Source of the DNA: Deltaproteobacteria bacterium
GTDB taxonomy: Bacteria; Desulfobacterota; GWC2-55-46; S146-73
NCBI GenBank assembly: GCA_015492355.1
Contig: WGFF01000229.1
Span: 1 to 7,961 of the forward strand
Length of the DNA: 7,961 nucleotides
Reading direction: 5' to 3'
Shown here: positions 6,601-7,961 of the stretch, piece after piece
How the letters are laid out: every line of letters starts with the position of its first letter
Position numbering within the stretch: position 1 is the first letter of the stretch
Made by a program: the position numbers and the translations under genes
Notes under the pieces: model-generated
Database searches by the model: none
What the model was told of the DNA's origin: nothing
Seen by the model: the letters and a program-made list of their open reading frames with translations, nothing else

Positions 6601-7877
6601 TGTCCCCCTATCTCGAAGATGGTATCCACTTCAGGGTCTATGAAGGCTGCGGAGGTTGCCTGTGCGGTAATCTCGTTGCGTATCACATCCGCACCGACAA
6701 AATCACCTGTAAGGTACCTTCCCGAGCCTGTGGTGCCCACACCCACAACATTTACATTCCGTCCGCACTCCTCCCATATCTCCTTGAGTCCCCTCTGTAC
6801 TACCTCAAGGGGACGTCCTGCAGTGGGAAGGTATCTCTTCGTTACAAGCCTTCCTTTCCTGTCTATGAGTACAAGGTTCGTACTCGTTGAACCCACATCT
6901 ATGCCGAGATAGACATCTATCCTCCCTTTCCCATCGAGTACATACCCTGTGGAGGTCTTTCCAGAGGGATGTCCTGTGGGTCTGTGGAGTCTTTCAAGGG
7001 AGCGGGTGGGCTGACAGCCTTCACCGAGGTATCTTTCAAGCTCGGAAACACCGCGCAAGGGCTCCATCCTGCCCTTCTCAAGGGCTACGAACACAGCCCC
7101 GAGCGCCCCCATGGAGGCAAAATGGGATGGTACAACGTACTCAGAATCATCCAGCTCGAGTACTTCCTTGAATGCCTTTCTGACACCGAGGTTTGCAGCA
7201 ACACCTCCCTGGAAGGATACAGGGGGGGTGAACTCCTTACCCTTGCCTATGGTGGACTTGAAATTCCGTGCCACTGCATAGCATAGCCCTGCAACGATAT
7301 CGTAGTCAGGTGTGGCTATCTGCTGGAGATGTATCATATCGCTCTTTGCAAAGACACTGCATCTGCCAGCAACCCTGGGAGGGTTCTTGCTCTTGAGGGC
7401 AAGCCTTCCGAACTCCTCTATGGTAAGACCCAGTCGATACGCCTGCTGGTCGAGAAAAGACCCAGTACCAGCGGCACATACAGAGTTCATCTGAAAGTCC
7501 TCTATCCTGAGTCTATCCTTCTCAGAGGCAAGGAGTATGAGTTTTGAGTCCTGCCCACCCATCTCTACTATGGTCCTCACCTCGGGATGATACACCTCCA
7601 CTGCCTTTGCCTGACAGATAACCTCGTTTGTGAATACCGCACCTATGAGCGGGGCGATGAGTTTACCGCCAGAACCAGTGGTCGCCACCCCCTTTATGGA
7701 CTCCAATCCGTACCTCTCGATTATATCCTTCAGTATCACAAGGGCTGTCCTTACAGGCTCACCCTTTGTACGTGTGTAGTGTTCCTCGATTATCTCTCTC
7801 CTCTCATCGAGTACAACCGTATTTGCACTCACAGAACCAATATCTATACCGATATAAACGAGCCTCGAAGATGACAA
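3687..7877 (-). CDS. Giant fusion: tandem HgdC/BadF-type activase ATPases plus two HgdA/HgdB-like Fe-S halves (2-hydroxyacyl-CoA dehydratase activase-related)
   Basis: The 1396-residue product joins domains that are usually separate. Activase 1 (about 7-268) has phosphate loop GIDIGS (10-15), GGQDSK (107-112), VCAAGTGSF with Cys134, and GRCSVF with Cys173. Activase 2 (about 322-578) repeats these: GIDVGS (325-330), GGQDSK (424-429), Cys447 and Cys487. Next comes a knuckle, Cys605-x2-Cys608-x3-Cys612-x18-Cys631. Half A (about 670-980) and half B (about 1004-1390) resemble HgdA/HgdB and each other; aligned cysteines are 722/764/935 and 1051/1086/1342. Both end in P[FY]L then ITRxEAF. In the known systems the activator uses ATP to fire a low-potential electron from its [4Fe-4S] cluster into the dehydratase; here both partners seem to lie in one soluble chain. 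The substrate is unknown: no thioesterase, CoA-transferase or dehydrogenase gene is adjacent. COG1924/COG3580/COG3581 and DUF2229 describe relatives. The start is TTG with GGGGG eight bases upstream. No signal peptide or membrane segment is seen. Confidence 0.9.
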   Translation of the reverse strand: MSSSRLVYIGIDIGSVSANTVVLDERREIIEEHYTRTKGEPVRTALVILKDIIERYGLESIKGVATTGSGGKLIAPLIGAVFTNEVICQAKAVEVYHPEVRTIVEMGGQDSKLILLASEKDRLRIEDFQMNSVCAAGTGSFLDQQAYRLGLTIEEFGRLALKSKNPPRVAGRCSVFAKSDMIHLQQIATPDYDIVAGLCYAVARNFKSTIGKGKEFTPPVSFQGGVAANLGVRKAFKEVLELDDSEYVVPSHFASMGALGAVFVALEKGRMEPLRGVSELERYLGEGCQPTRSLERLHRPTGHPSGKTSTGYVLDGKGRIDVYLGIDVGSTSTNLVLIDRKGRLVTKRYLPTAGRPLEVVQRGLKEIWEECGRNVNVVGVGTTGSGRYLTGDFVGADVIRNEITAQATSAAFIDPEVDTIFEIGGQDSKYIALKDGVVVDFEMNKVCAAGTGSFLEEQAERLGISIKGEFSELALSSPSPPPMGERCTVFIESDMVHYQQKGVPKDGLVAGLSYSIVHNYLNRVVGDRRIGKRIFFQGGTAANLGVVSAFEKVTGKKIIVPEHHDVTGAIGAALLAMREMRPGQRTRFKGFELSKKRYEVQSFECRDCSNLCEIRKVVMEGEKPLYYGGRCEKYDVKRDGRDDTSIPDLFKERERMLLTTFRGTLPAKDAPVIGIPRILFMYEMYPFWRTFFAHLGYRVVLSSPTNKEIIKNGVERVVTETCFPIKVAHGHIQDLIDRGIKRIFLPSIVNLKPAREGHNFTFLCPYVQTIPYLVRSSFDFKSLSVEVITPVIQFNQRYGGVKKEFLNLGRMLGRGRRDVEVALKEAFLAQEEFKDALLKRGKEVVDGLGEDDIGIVIVGRSYNTMDPGINLEIPQKLRDLGVVSIPLDMLPVEDVIDDELATDMYWKNGQRILASAEIIKRDRRLFCVYITNFGCGPDSFITHFFKDTLSGKPFLQLEIDEHSADAGAITRCEAFLDSLRNIKDRIKVEIKARRAIPRTNIKKKIYLPNMADGAYAIASAFQACGIEAEVMPEPDEETLRWGRRYTSGRECYPCIITTGDMIKVTKRRDFDPSRSAFFMPSGNGPCRFGQYNRYHRLILDELGFKDVPVYAPDQDEAFYKELGMVGGNFSRLAWWGIVCVDLLHKRLLEVRPYEKNPGESDRVYWECVDKVCNAIRERRFPEEELREAKSLFRAIPTHPVGTKPVVGIVGEIYVRSNRFSNEHVIRKLESLGAEVRLPPISEWIYYTNYCSKKKNLMRRNYSDYLRTLVNDFFQRKDERRLENILDGDMRSGHEPRVKDIIRLSEPYLDESFEGEAILSVGKAVDYLLKGAHGIVNVMPFTCMPGTIVNALLKTVRENYGNVPYLNMVYEGIEDTNSITRLEAFVHQAREFMERRS

Positions 7878-7885
7878 TTTATCTA

Positions 7886-7892
7886 CCCCCTT
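7886..7892 (-). promoter_or_regulatory. Ribosome binding site that decides the TTG start of the fusion gene
   Basis: The minus strand reads AAGGGGG, ending eight bases before TTG at 7877. The first ASKHA strand (YIGIDIG) starts at residue 8, and no better-placed ATG or GTG exists before it, so TTG is the likely start. Purine-rich GGGGG also precedes pilZ, suggesting this genome tolerates G-runs as ribosome sites. Confidence 0.55.
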
Positions 7893-7911
7893 TTTTGTGG
7901 ACTTGGCTCAT

Positions 7912-7940
7912 ATTATCGAAAATTTCTCTCTCCTTGTCAA
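7912..7940 (-). promoter_or_regulatory. Predicted sigma70-type promoter of the fusion-rmuC operon
   Basis: The minus strand has a perfect -35 box TTGACA (7940-7935), a 17-base spacer, and GATAAT (7917-7912), five of six bases of the consensus -10. The predicted start is near 7905, giving a leader of about 28 bases that contains the GGGGG ribosome site. The match predicts substantial basal transcription. An imperfect CTTGT-N9-ACAAG symmetry overlaps the -35 box but is too weak to call an operator. The remaining 21 bases to the right edge show nothing recognisable. Confidence 0.7.
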
Positions 7941-7961
7941 CATGGTACAAGAGCTGTCTCT

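Noticed and set aside
7930..7955. Operator CTTGT-N9-ACAAG overlapping the -35 box of the fusion gene
   Set aside because: Five-base arms with a nine-base spacer are expected by chance, and part of the symmetry is forced by the TTGACA box itself.

Overview
All five protein genes lie on the minus strand, so the window reads right to left as transcribed. From the right edge the order is: a good sigma70-type promoter (7940-7912), a 1396-codon acyl-CoA dehydratase activase/reductase fusion, rmuC, a 236-base gap holding one copy of a palindromic repeat, asd, truA, a small PilZ-domain gene, a second outward-facing promoter (202-174), and a second copy of the repeat at the left edge. No tRNA, rRNA, CRISPR array, transposase or phage gene is visible.

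The genes form two tight blocks. Block 1 is the giant fusion plus rmuC, 5 bases apart, driven by the promoter at the right edge. Block 2 is asd-truA-pilZ, with gaps of 4 and 16 bases. It makes aspartate semialdehyde for lysine, threonine, methionine and peptidoglycan precursors, modifies tRNA, and probably senses cyclic di-GMP. I found no convincing promoter directly before asd, so block 2 may depend on read-through from rmuC or on a promoter I cannot recognise. Starts are varied: TTG for the fusion, GTG for asd, ATG for rmuC, truA and (my choice) pilZ.

The most notable gene is the fusion. Read by hand, it holds two complete HgdC/BadF-type ASKHA ATPase domains, each with the pair of cysteines that in HgdC holds a subunit-bridging [4Fe-4S] cluster. 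A four-cysteine knuckle follows, then two halves that resemble each other and the HgdA/HgdB (BcrB/BcrC) dehydratase subunits, each with three aligned cysteines. One chain thus appears to carry the equivalent of an activator dimer plus an electron-accepting heterodimer. Proteins of this general layout are known in anaerobes (COG1924/COG3580/COG3581, PF01869 and DUF2229 families), but to my knowledge their substrate is not established.

The second notable item is a 102-base repeat present twice in the same orientation (1-102 and 2462-2563, 6 differences). It centres on a 17-bp stem-loop and brackets the asd-truA-pilZ block. It looks like a REP-like intergenic element; its family and copy number cannot be judged from this window.

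Organism: an anaerobic bacterium is likely because of the oxygen-sensitive-type fusion. Frequent AGG/AGA arginine and ATA isoleucine codons at moderate GC, the asd-truA pairing and the PilZ gene would fit a Nitrospirota or Desulfobacterota-like, perhaps thermophilic, lineage. This assignment is a low-confidence inference.
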